From assembly GCA_030150335.1 (NCBI GenBank), contig JASLGC010000108.1, positions 1 through 21,896 on the forward strand: 21,896 nucleotides of DNA, in the 5' to 3' direction. The notes beneath the pieces were generated by a model that was not told the origin of the DNA, ran no database searches, and saw only the letters and a program-made list of their open reading frames with translations. Every line of letters begins with the position of its first letter. Positions within the stretch are counted from its first letter, which is position 1. The position numbers were made by a program, and so were the translations under genes. Positions 1 through 7,466 of the stretch are shown in pieces. This DNA comes from Flavobacterium sp. (lineage in GTDB: Bacteria; Bacteroidota; Bacteroidia; Flavobacteriales; Flavobacteriaceae).

Positions 1-1
1 T

Positions 2-325
2 GGAAAAGGGCGTGCAATGGAAATGATTATGACTGCAGAGATGATTGACGCAGAGAAAGCACTAAATTACGGCTTAGTAAACCACGTAGTAGAGCAAAGC
101 GAGTTATTAGACTTCACAAAGAAGATAGCTTATAAAATCGCCTCTAATTCAGTTTCTGCGATTAGCAAAGCAATCAAATCAATTAATGCTAACTTCAAAG
201 AAAACGTGAATGGTTTCCACGAGGAAATTAAAAACTTTGGAGAATGTTTCGAAACAGAAGACTTTAAAGAAGGAACTACAGCTTTCTTAGAAAAGAGAAA
301 ACCTAATTTTAAAGATCACAACTAA
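2..325 (+). CDS. enoyl-CoA hydratase/isomerase family protein, 3' part only
   Basis: This is the C-terminal 107 residues of a crotonase-fold protein; the start lies left of the window. The frame is open from base 2, before the first internal ATG at 17. Visible family hallmarks are the GRAMEMIMTAEMIDAEKAL segment, typical of the region after the crotonase active site, then GLVNHVV, and a C-terminal trimerisation part ending in FETEDFKEGTTAFLEKRKP, close to the usual EG-AFLEKR-P-F ending of enoyl-CoA hydratases. Family members hydrate 2-enoyl-CoA or catalyse related isomerase reactions in fatty-acid or amino-acid breakdown in the cytoplasm. The catalytic acidic residues lie upstream, so the exact reaction cannot be read. 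A strong hairpin terminator follows the stop directly. Confidence 0.88.
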   Translation, partial: GKGRAMEMIMTAEMIDAEKALNYGLVNHVVEQSELLDFTKKIAYKIASNSVSAISKAIKSINANFKENVNGFHEEIKNFGECFETEDFKEGTTAFLEKRKPNFKDHN

Positions 326-332
326 TAAAGAG

Positions 333-370
333 AGAGAGAGGTCAGATTAATATCTGACCTCTCTCTTTTT
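333..370 (+). terminator. Rho-independent terminator after the enoyl-CoA hydratase gene
   Basis: A perfect 15-bp stem (333-347 with 352-366) with a TAAT loop runs into a T-tract. It starts 7 bases after the stop codon. It faces the terminator of the convergent tRNA gene at 402-431, so the two transcription units end tail to tail. Confidence 0.9.
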
Positions 371-397
371 ATATAAATACCACTTGACTTATCACAA

Positions 398-431
398 TAA
401 AAAAAGCCTCTTGATTTCTCAAGAGGCTTTT
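398..431 (-). terminator. terminator of tRNA-Gln copy 1
   Basis: On the minus strand a 13-bp stem (402-414 with 419-431, 4-base loop) begins 1 base after the tRNA discriminator base and is followed by a run of T residues (the A-tract at 399-405 on the plus strand). The same hairpin recurs behind the second tRNA copy. Confidence 0.85.
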
Positions 432-432
432 G

Positions 433-503
433 TTGGCCTACTAGGACTCGAACCTAGAACGACTGAACCAAAATCAGCTGTGTTACCATTACACCATAGG
501 CCA
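433..503 (-). tRNA. tRNA-Gln (anticodon TTG), copy 1
   Basis: The reverse complement folds as a full cloverleaf of 71 bases. A 7-bp acceptor stem pairs 497-503 with 434-440 (TGGCCTA with TAGGCCA). There are D, anticodon and T stems, and the T arm has GTTCGA. The anticodon loop reads TTTTGGT with anticodon TTG, so it decodes CAA glutamine codons. The discriminator base is A and CCA is not encoded. Copy 2 at 713-783 is identical. A Bacteroidota promoter lies about 45 bases upstream and a hairpin terminator directly downstream. Confidence 0.96.
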
Positions 504-547
504 GTACCTATCATTTCAAAAGCGTTATTACTTCTTCAATGCGAGGG

Positions 548-578
548 CAAAATTAGCACATTTTTCTATTCTTGCAAA
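548..578 (-). promoter_or_regulatory. promoter of tRNA-Gln copy 1
   Basis: On the minus strand, TTTG (575-578) is followed after exactly 19 bases by TAATTTTG (548-555), matching the Bacteroidota pattern TTTG-N19-TAnnTTTG. The spacing is the same as in front of the second tRNA copy. The predicted transcript would carry a leader of about 35-40 bases before the mature tRNA. Confidence 0.8.
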
Positions 579-677
579 TAATATTTAAACTTTTTATAGT
601 TAATTATCTCCCTAAAAACGTAAAGTATTCATTGTCAATGATACGATAAGAAAATTTTAACATATAAATTTAACGCA

Positions 678-710
678 TAAAAAAAGCCTCTTGATTTCTC
701 AAGAGGCTTT
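678..710 (-). terminator. terminator of tRNA-Gln copy 2
   Basis: The minus-strand hairpin (stem near 682-694 with 699-710) carries the same arm sequence as the hairpin behind copy 1 and is followed on that strand by a T-tract. Confidence 0.82.
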
Positions 711-712
711 CG

Positions 713-783
713 TTGGCCTACTAGGACTCGAACCTAGAACGACTGAACCAAAATCAGCTGTGTTACCATTACACCATAGGCCA
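713..783 (-). tRNA. tRNA-Gln (anticodon TTG), copy 2
   Basis: It is identical over all 71 bases to the tRNA at 433-503: same acceptor stem, anticodon TTG, T arm and discriminator A without encoded CCA. It lies exactly 280 bases from the first copy. The flanks, including terminator and promoter, are similar but diverged, so the duplication involved the whole unit and selection has kept the mature tRNA unchanged. Confidence 0.96.
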
Positions 784-826
784 GTACCAAACATTTAAAA
801 GCGCAATTACTTTGTCAATGCGGATG

Positions 827-857
827 CAAAAGTAGCACATTTTTTATATCCTGCAAA
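827..857 (-). promoter_or_regulatory. promoter of tRNA-Gln copy 2
   Basis: On the minus strand, TTTG (854-857) is followed after 19 bases by TACTTTTG (827-834), a full match to the Bacteroidota TTTG-N19-TAnnTTTG pattern. It is the same architecture as for copy 1, although the surrounding bases differ. Confidence 0.82.
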
Positions 858-961
858 CTTTTCAATTAAAAAAAATTAAATTTTTCTAATTTCTTTAAGC
901 AACTCGAAAAAAATCTTTTCTTTGTAAGTACAAACTATAAATATATCAAGTAATTACAAAT

Positions 962-3900
962 ATGTTGACATTCAATTACAAGAAGTGGAATATTATAGGT
1001 GGTTGGCTTTGCTTTCTAATCGCATTAATCACTTACACATTGACAGTAGAACCTACTGTGAGCTTCTGGGATCCAGGAGAATATATAGCAACTTCTGCTA
1101 AGCTACAGGTAGGTCACCCTCCTGGAGCACCTTTTTACCAAATGTTAGGAGCGTTCTTTTCGATGTTCGCAACTTCACCTGACAAAGTAGCCTTGATGGT
1201 AAACATGGTAGCTGTACTCTCAAGTGCGTTTACAATTCTTTTCATGTATTGGTCTATTTCCAATATTTTAAAGAAGATTGTTTCATCTCACTCTGAGTGG
1301 ACAAATATGAATGCCATTGTTGTATTAGGAAGTGCTGCTATTGGTTCATTAGCTTTTACTTTTTCTGATAGTTTTTGGTTTAGTGCTGTAGAAGCCGAAG
1401 TTTACGCCTCTGCAATGTTCTTAATCTCACTACTACTCTATCTTGGATTAAGATGGTATGACGATTTAGACCAACCAAAAGGAAACAGATGGTTACTTTT
1501 AATCTCGTTAGTTATTGGATGCTCATTTGGAGTTCACTTAATGGCATTACTAACAGTTCCTTCAATTGCTTTACTTTACTTCTTCAAGAAGTATAAAAAA
1601 ATTACAATCCAGAACTTTATCATTGGTAATATAGCTGCTGTTGCAGTTTTATTCTTCTTATTTGCCTTCTTGTTCCCTAAGCTTTTAGCGTTCTTTGGAA
1701 AGACAGAAATCTTTATGGTAAACAGTTTAGGGCTACCTTTCAACAGTGGAACAATCATAGCTTTCTTAGCTATTGTAGCTTTCTTTGTTATTGGTTTAAA
1801 ATACACTGAGAAGAAAAACAAGGTAACTGCAAATACTATTATCCTTTCGTTATTATTCATCTGTATTGGGCTTACGAGCTGGGTAATGTTGCCTATTCGT
1901 GCCAACGCAAATGTTGTAATTAACGAAAATACACCATCTGATGCTGCGGAGTTATTAGCTTACTACCAACGTGAACAATACGGTGATGAAAGTATATTTT
2001 ATGACTCTTATTTTACCAAAAAATATGTTGGTTTAGACAGTCGTAATCCTTGGAAAGACGACAAGCCAAACTACGAACGTGATTATAAAACAGGTCAATA
2101 CGTTGTAGTAAACGAATGGAAAAATGCGGGACAAAACTTTGATGAAACACATAAAGGGTTCTTCCCAAGAATGTGGAGTACAGATCGCAACCACCGTATT
2201 AACTACATGCGTTATTCAAAACCTTTAAATTTTCATCCGAATCCAAAATACGATGACCCTCAATTAAATGAGCTTGTAAAAGGCGTAAAAGAAGGATTAG
2301 CAACTGGAGAAATTGGTATTGAAGGCTTAGACAAATTCTTAGATCAATACGGACAATACTTAGAAATCGAAGTCCCTTCATTCTCTGACAATATGGTTTA
2401 TATGGTTGATTACCAATTTGGCTATATGTTTTGGAGATATTTGATGTGGAACTTCGTAGGACGTCAAGACGACATCCAAGGACAAGGAGACTTACAACAT
2501 GGTAACTGGTTAAGTGGTATCACATTTTTAGATGAAATTCGCTTAGGTTCACAAAGTAATCTTCCTTCTGATGTATTAGAAAACAAAGGAAGAAACACTT
2601 ATTTCTTCTTGCCTTTTATCTTAGGATTAATCGGGTTTATTTACAACTTTAGAAAAGACCCTAAGATGTTTTGGGTACTTTTAGTGCTATTCTTGTTTAC
2701 AAGTATCGCTTTAAAAATATTCTTAAACGAGAGACCATTTGAACCTCGTGAACGAGACTATGCTGTAGTTCCTGCATTCTATGTATTTGCTATATGGATT
2801 GGTTTTGGAGTATTTGCTATCTATGATGGACTTAAAAAATACGTTAGTCCTAAAATAGCAGGACCAGCTGTATTAGCTGTAGCACTTTTAGCTGCTCCTG
2901 TATTAATGGCACAACAAAACTGGGATGACCACGACCGTTCAAACCGCTACACAGCATTAGCAAATGCACGAGCTTACTTAGATTCATGTGACCCTAATGC
3001 TATCTTATTTACCATTGGAGATAACGACACCTTCCCACTTTGGTACTTACAAGATGTAGAAGGATACCGTACAGACGTTCGTGTAGTATGTACAAGTTTA
3101 TTGCCTTTAGATTGGTATATCGACCAAATGAAAGCAAAAGCTTATGAATCTGAACCATTGCCAATTTCATTTACACATGACCAATATGTAGGTAACAAAC
3201 GTGAAGCAATTCTTATCAATCACATGATTGACGAAAGAGTTGATGTAAAATCATTCCTAAACTTCATCCGTTCTGACGATGATAGAACAAAGATGAAAAC
3301 TGAGGCTGGAACTACACTTTACTTAGCCCCTACAAACAAAATAACTATACCAGTTGACAGTGCAATAATTGCTAAAAACAATATTGTATCTCCATATTTA
3401 AGAGATTCTATTGTATCAAAATTAGACATTGACATTACAGATCAAGCGATTTACAAACACCGCTTAATCATGTTAGACATTGTTGCTAATAACAACTGGG
3501 AAAGACCTATTTACTTCTCAGGAGGTAGCTGGAATGACGACGATTTCATTTGGATGAAAGACTACTTACAACTAAATGGATTAGTTTATAAATTAGTTCC
3601 TATTAAATCGCCAACGGAAAGCACTCATCCATTAGACAGAGGTTCTATTGATGCAGACAGAATGTTTGAAACAGTTAAAAAATGGTATTGGGGTAATATG
3701 GGTAGTGATAAAATCTACCACGACCCACAAACAAGACGTAATGCTGTAAGCTACAGAATCAATCTTGCTCGCTTAATGGATCAATTGATTGAAGAAAACA
3801 AAAAAGATAAAGCAAAAGAAGTTATTGATATCGCAATGACTAATATGCCAATCAAATATTACGGCTTATACGAATTAGTTCACCCATTTGTAGAAGGATA

Positions 3901-4162
3901 CTACAAAGTAGGAGAAAAAGAAAAAGCTCGTCAAACAGCGAAAGAATTAATTCAAAAAAGCAAAGAAGCTTTAGACTATTACAAGTCATTAAATTTAGAA
4001 GATATGGATTACTACGGTAATGACATTGTCACAGACATTGAAATATGGCGTCAGCTTCTTCAGATTGTAGAAGATGAAGACCCAAGTTATTACACTACTT
4101 TAAAAGAGGAGTTTAATACTTACAACAGTAATTTCAAAAGGTTTAGAAGACCTAACTTATAA
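962..4162 (+). CDS. DUF2723 multi-pass membrane protein (GT-C-like, putative protein O-glycosyltransferase)
   Basis: A 1066-residue protein. The N-terminal part (about 12-655) holds many hydrophobic segments; the last one, near 638-655, is followed by a soluble C-terminal region of about 410 residues. After the first membrane segment comes SFWDPGEYIATSAKLQVGHP (34-53), an acidic first extracytoplasmic loop typical of DUF2723 proteins. This family is related to GT-C glycosyltransferases and to TMEM260, a protein O-mannosyltransferase. The start of the soluble part contains GDNDTFPLWYLQ, also typical of long Bacteroidota members. The likely role is glycosyl transfer from a lipid-linked donor at the inner membrane, perhaps onto exported proteins; this is inference from the family. 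It stands alone between the divergent tRNA genes and its own terminator. The ATG at 962 is the only sensible start. Confidence 0.88.
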   Translation: MLTFNYKKWNIIGGWLCFLIALITYTLTVEPTVSFWDPGEYIATSAKLQVGHPPGAPFYQMLGAFFSMFATSPDKVALMVNMVAVLSSAFTILFMYWSISNILKKIVSSHSEWTNMNAIVVLGSAAIGSLAFTFSDSFWFSAVEAEVYASAMFLISLLLYLGLRWYDDLDQPKGNRWLLLISLVIGCSFGVHLMALLTVPSIALLYFFKKYKKITIQNFIIGNIAAVAVLFFLFAFLFPKLLAFFGKTEIFMVNSLGLPFNSGTIIAFLAIVAFFVIGLKYTEKKNKVTANTIILSLLFICIGLTSWVMLPIRANANVVINENTPSDAAELLAYYQREQYGDESIFYDSYFTKKYVGLDSRNPWKDDKPNYERDYKTGQYVVVNEWKNAGQNFDETHKGFFPRMWSTDRNHRINYMRYSKPLNFHPNPKYDDPQLNELVKGVKEGLATGEIGIEGLDKFLDQYGQYLEIEVPSFSDNMVYMVDYQFGYMFWRYLMWNFVGRQDDIQGQGDLQHGNWLSGITFLDEIRLGSQSNLPSDVLENKGRNTYFFLPFILGLIGFIYNFRKDPKMFWVLLVLFLFTSIALKIFLNERPFEPRERDYAVVPAFYVFAIWIGFGVFAIYDGLKKYVSPKIAGPAVLAVALLAAPVLMAQQNWDDHDRSNRYTALANARAYLDSCDPNAILFTIGDNDTFPLWYLQDVEGYRTDVRVVCTSLLPLDWYIDQMKAKAYESEPLPISFTHDQYVGNKREAILINHMIDERVDVKSFLNFIRSDDDRTKMKTEAGTTLYLAPTNKITIPVDSAIIAKNNIVSPYLRDSIVSKLDIDITDQAIYKHRLIMLDIVANNNWERPIYFSGGSWNDDDFIWMKDYLQLNGLVYKLVPIKSPTESTHPLDRGSIDADRMFETVKKWYWGNMGSDKIYHDPQTRRNAVSYRINLARLMDQLIEENKKDKAKEVIDIAMTNMPIKYYGLYELVHPFVEGYYKVGEKEKARQTAKELIQKSKEALDYYKSLNLEDMDYYGNDIVTDIEIWRQLLQIVEDEDPSYYTTLKEEFNTYNSNFKRFRRPNL

Positions 4163-4166
4163 CAGA

Positions 4167-4204
4167 AAAAGGCGATAGAAAAAAATCTATCGCCTTTTCT
4201 TTTT
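4167..4204 (+). terminator. terminator after the DUF2723 gene
   Basis: A perfect 13-bp stem (4167-4179 with 4186-4198) with an all-A loop is followed by a T-rich tail. It starts 4 bases after the stop codon, and the tail runs into the candidate thiL promoter box. Confidence 0.9.
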
Positions 4205-4211
4205 ACCTTTG
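4204..4211 (+). promoter_or_regulatory. candidate -7 box for thiL
   Basis: TACCTTTG matches the Bacteroidota -7 consensus TAnnTTTG and lies 24 bases before the thiL start codon. No TTG/TTTG is found at the expected distance upstream, where the preceding terminator lies. No thiamine-pyrophosphate riboswitch can fit in the short leader. Confidence 0.5.
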
Positions 4212-4235
4212 CCTCTCTAAATAAGAATAAATACA

Positions 4236-5291
4236 ATGATCGAAAATAAAAACCAGTCTAAAACAGATTTAGGACACTTAGGTGAGTTTGGCTTAATCGA
4301 GCAGTTAACTCAGAACTTTACAATCGAGCAATCTTCTACAAACAAAGGAATTGGAGACGATGGAGCAGTACTTGATTTTGCAGGTGATAAAGTAGTTGTT
4401 TCTACAGATTTATTAGTTGAAGGCGTACATTTCGACCTTTCTTATTCACCCTTAAAACACTTAGGATACAAAGCAGTAGTTGTCAACATCTCAGATATCT
4501 GCGCCATGAACGCTGTACCAACTCAAATTACAGTTTCTATTGCCGTATCTAACCGCTTTCCATTAGAAGCATTAGAAGAACTTTATGAAGGAATCAACTT
4601 AGCTTGTAAATACTATAAAGTTGACCTAATTGGAGGAGATACAACCTCATCACAAAAAGGATTAATCATAAGTGTAACAGCTATTGGTAAAGCAAAAGAA
4701 GACGAGCTAATCTATAGAGATGGTGCTAACGACAACGACTTATTAGTTGTAACAGGAGATATCGGAGCAGCCTATATGGGATTACAAGTTCTTGAGAGAG
4801 AAAAACAAGTATTCTTGGTAAACCCTAACAGTCAACCTGACTTAACAGTTTACGAGTACATCATCGAAAGACAGTTAAAGCCAGAAGCACGTACAGATAT
4901 CAAACAGTTATTAGCTGATTTAGGTGTAAAACCAACTTCTATGATTGACATTTCAGACGGATTATCATCAGAGATCATGCACATCTGTAAACAATCAAAA
5001 GTAGGATGTAATGTCTTTGAAGACAAATTACCTCTTGACCCTCAGTTTATCAACACCTGTGAAGAATTCAACATTGACGCAACTACAATGGCTATCAATG
5101 GAGGAGAAGATTACGAGTTATTGTTCACAATGAAAATGGAAGATTACGACAAGATTAAAGGAAACCCAAATCTAACCGTAATTGGACACTTAACAGAAGA
5201 AAAAGAAGGTGTTCACTTAATCACACGAGCAAACACTAAAATTCCATTAAAAGCACAAGGATGGAATGCACTTCAAAACGATGAAGAATAA
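4236..5291 (+). CDS. thiL: thiamine-monophosphate kinase
   Basis: ThiL phosphorylates thiamine monophosphate with ATP to the coenzyme thiamine diphosphate, the last step of thiamine synthesis, in the cytoplasm. The 351-residue protein shows the family motifs in order: GIGDDGA (38-44), STDLLVEGVHFD (56-67), NISDICAMNA (84-93), GGDT (133-136), DISDGLSSE (238-246) and NGGEDYELLFT (288-298). These are the Mg/ATP- and substrate-binding segments of the PurM/ThiL superfamily. The length is slightly above the usual 320-350. It is flanked by terminators on both sides and has no other thiamine genes next to it, so it is probably expressed alone. The start at 4236 is followed within 20 residues by the conserved FGLIEQL segment. 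Confidence 0.95.
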   Translation: MIENKNQSKTDLGHLGEFGLIEQLTQNFTIEQSSTNKGIGDDGAVLDFAGDKVVVSTDLLVEGVHFDLSYSPLKHLGYKAVVVNISDICAMNAVPTQITVSIAVSNRFPLEALEELYEGINLACKYYKVDLIGGDTTSSQKGLIISVTAIGKAKEDELIYRDGANDNDLLVVTGDIGAAYMGLQVLEREKQVFLVNPNSQPDLTVYEYIIERQLKPEARTDIKQLLADLGVKPTSMIDISDGLSSEIMHICKQSKVGCNVFEDKLPLDPQFINTCEEFNIDATTMAINGGEDYELLFTMKMEDYDKIKGNPNLTVIGHLTEEKEGVHLITRANTKIPLKAQGWNALQNDEE

Positions 5292-5324
5292 AAAACATTC
5301 CGTTGTTTTTAAAACATAAACCCG

Positions 5325-5355
5325 AAGCCCTTTCAGATTTGAAAGGGCTTTTTTA
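5325..5355 (+). terminator. terminator after thiL
   Basis: An 11-bp perfect stem (5325-5335 with 5340-5350, loop GATT) is followed by six T residues. It separates thiL from the carboxylase operon. Confidence 0.9.
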
Positions 5356-5479
5356 GTTTAGCACCCTCCTTTTTTAGACTCAACCTTTGGATTTATTCTA
5401 ATTCAAAGCCTTTTTCATTACATTTTTATAGGTATTTCACACCCAATAGGGTAAAAAAATAAATTACTCGTAATTAAAG

Positions 5480-5509
5480 TTGCCCATCTATAACATTTAA
5501 TTATATTTA
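5480..5509 (+). promoter_or_regulatory. promoter of the acyl-CoA carboxylase operon
   Basis: TTG (5480-5482) is followed after 19 bases by TATATTTA (5502-5509), a 7/8 match to TAnnTTTG at the correct Bacteroidota spacing. The start codon lies 24 bases further on, so the leader would be short. The rest of the 242-bp gap before it shows only the thiL terminator. Confidence 0.6.
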
Positions 5510-5533
5510 CAAGTACCAAAAACTATTTACATA

Positions 5534-6019
5534 ATGAAAAAAACGTATCAACTTAAAGTTAATGATGATACTGTTTTTGAGAGCACAAATTTATTACAGG
5601 ACGACATTAATGCTGCTAAAGTCGGGGCTGCTGCGTACCATGTACTCAAAAACAATAAATCATACGAAGTAGAAATCGCATCTTCACAATTCAATCACAA
5701 ACACTATGACGTTGTTGTAAACGGCAACGCTTATTCCGTAAACATTCAAACCGAACTTGATAAACTAATCAAAGACTTAGGTTTTTCACTAAATACTGCT
5801 AAGCAAGTTAACTCCGTAAAAGCACCAATGCCAGGTCTTATTTTAGAAATAAATGTAGAAGTTGGTCAAGAAGTAGCTGAGAATGACAACTTACTTATTT
5901 TGGAGGCCATGAAAATGGAAAACAATTTAACCTCTCCAAGAAGTGGAAAAATCAAAGCAATCAACGTAGCTAAAGGAGATACAGTTGACAAAGGATTAGT
6001 TCTAATTGAATTCGAGTAA
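5534..6019 (+). CDS. biotin carboxyl carrier subunit of acyl-CoA carboxylase
   Basis: A 161-residue carrier protein. Its C-terminal biotinyl domain spans about 93-161 and contains the biotinylation motif EAMKMEN with acceptor Lys127, preceded by KAPMPGLI, the usual start of the domain. The biotin on Lys127 shuttles CO2 between the biotin carboxylase and the carboxyltransferase encoded next. The N-terminal 90 residues form a beta-rich extension of the kind seen in stand-alone carriers of propionyl-CoA-type carboxylases. It is the first gene of a three-gene operon, with only 2 bases to the biotin carboxylase gene. The position beside a PccB-type subunit argues against this being the AccB of fatty-acid synthesis. 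Confidence 0.93.
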   Translation: MKKTYQLKVNDDTVFESTNLLQDDINAAKVGAAAYHVLKNNKSYEVEIASSQFNHKHYDVVVNGNAYSVNIQTELDKLIKDLGFSLNTAKQVNSVKAPMPGLILEINVEVGQEVAENDNLLILEAMKMENNLTSPRSGKIKAINVAKGDTVDKGLVLIEFE

Positions 6020-6021
6020 AA

Positions 6022-7461
6022 ATGAAAAAAATATTAGTTGCCAACCGTGGCGAAATAGCTGTTCGTATCATGGAAACAGCTCAGAAAATGGGAATAAAGA
6101 CAGTGGCTGTATATTCAACTGCAGACCGTATGGCACCTCACGTAAAAATGGCTGATGAAGCTGTTTGTATTGGAGAGGCACCCTCAAATCAATCATATTT
6201 ATTAGGCGACAAAATCATAGAAGTTGCCAAATCACTAAACGTAGATGGAGTACATCCAGGATATGGTTTTTTAAGTGAAAACGTAACTTTCGCATTAGCT
6301 TGTGAGAAGAACGGTATTACATTTATCGGACCTAACTCCCACGCTATTGAAATTATGGGAAGCAAACTTGCTGCAAAAGAAACAGTAAAAGCTTACAACA
6401 TTCCAATGGTACCCGGATTAGACGAAGCAATCACAGACATTGAAAAAGCGAAGTCTATTTCCAAAGAAATCGGTTTTCCTATCCTTATCAAAGCCTCAGC
6501 AGGTGGTGGAGGAAAAGGAATGCGCGTTGTTGAAAAAGAAGAAGACTTTGAAGCACAAATGCACCGTGCCATATCAGAAGCAACAAATGCTTTTGGAGAT
6601 GGTTCCGTTTTTATAGAGAAATATATTGGTTCGCCAAGACACATAGAAATACAAATATTAGCAGACAAACACGGTAATATCGTACACTTGTTTGAAAGAG
6701 AATGTAGTATCCAACGTCGTCACCAAAAAGTAGTAGAAGAAGCACCTTCTGCTGTACTAACACCAGAAATACGTAAACAAATGGGAGAAGCAGCAGTGAA
6801 AGTTGCCGCATCTTGTGATTATGTAGGAGCAGGTACAGTTGAGTTTTTATTAGACGAAAACAAGAACTTCTACTTCCTTGAAATGAATACGCGTTTACAA
6901 GTAGAGCATCCCGTAACAGAATTAATTACAGGGTTAGACTTAGTTGAAATGCAAATACGCATTGCCAGAGGAGAAAAGTTACCTTTCACACAAGACGATT
7001 TAAAAATACAAGGACATGCAGTAGAACTGAGAATCTATGCAGAAGACCCCTTAAACGATTTCTTGCCAAGTGTTGGTAATTTAGAAGTTTACAAACTTCC
7101 AAAAGGACCTGGTATTAGAGTAGATAACGGTATAGAAGAAGGAATGGATGTTCCTATCTATTATGACCCAATGTTGGCAAAGCTAATCACTTTTGGAAAG
7201 ACAAGAGAAGAAGCTATTGAAACAATGTTAGAAGCTATCCATGATTACAAAGTAAAGGGAATTGAAACAACATTGCCTTTTGGAAAATTTGTTATGGAAC
7301 ACGAAGCCTTTCGCGATGGGCACTTCGATACAAACTTCGTTAAGAAATATTACAACGGAGACTTGATTAAAGAAGAGTACAAAGACGAGGCTCAAGTAGC
7401 AGCTTACATTGCATTAAAACAATATTTAGAAGACCAAAAATCACTTCGCTTACCAAACTAA
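6022..7461 (+). CDS. accC: biotin carboxylase subunit of acyl-CoA carboxylase
   Basis: This subunit carboxylates the carrier-bound biotin with bicarbonate and ATP. At 479 residues it is slightly longer than E. coli AccC (about 449). The N-terminal domain starts MKKILVANRGEIAVRI. The ATP-grasp domain carries the glycine-rich loop GGGGKGMR (161-168), RECSIQRRHQK (226-236) and the metal/bicarbonate segment EMNTRLQVEHPVTE (287-300). The C-terminal domain follows (about 335-445), then a charged tail that could contact the partner subunits. It lies 2 bases after the carrier gene and 5 bases before the carboxyltransferase gene, so the three are almost certainly co-transcribed. The accC symbol reflects the family; this copy probably serves a propionyl-CoA carboxylase. 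Confidence 0.94.
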   Translation: MKKILVANRGEIAVRIMETAQKMGIKTVAVYSTADRMAPHVKMADEAVCIGEAPSNQSYLLGDKIIEVAKSLNVDGVHPGYGFLSENVTFALACEKNGITFIGPNSHAIEIMGSKLAAKETVKAYNIPMVPGLDEAITDIEKAKSISKEIGFPILIKASAGGGGKGMRVVEKEEDFEAQMHRAISEATNAFGDGSVFIEKYIGSPRHIEIQILADKHGNIVHLFERECSIQRRHQKVVEEAPSAVLTPEIRKQMGEAAVKVAASCDYVGAGTVEFLLDENKNFYFLEMNTRLQVEHPVTELITGLDLVEMQIRIARGEKLPFTQDDLKIQGHAVELRIYAEDPLNDFLPSVGNLEVYKLPKGPGIRVDNGIEEGMDVPIYYDPMLAKLITFGKTREEAIETMLEAIHDYKVKGIETTLPFGKFVMEHEAFRDGHFDTNFVKKYYNGDLIKEEYKDEAQVAAYIALKQYLEDQKSLRLPN

Positions 7462-7466
7462 TTACT

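Noticed and set aside
384..581. A 65-codon open frame on the plus strand
   Set aside because: It runs antisense through tRNA-Gln copy 1 and its terminator; its sequence is explained by the tRNA.
4199..4235. Possible thiamine-pyrophosphate riboswitch before thiL
   Set aside because: The space between the upstream terminator and the start codon is about 37 bases, too short, and no THI-box sequence is present.
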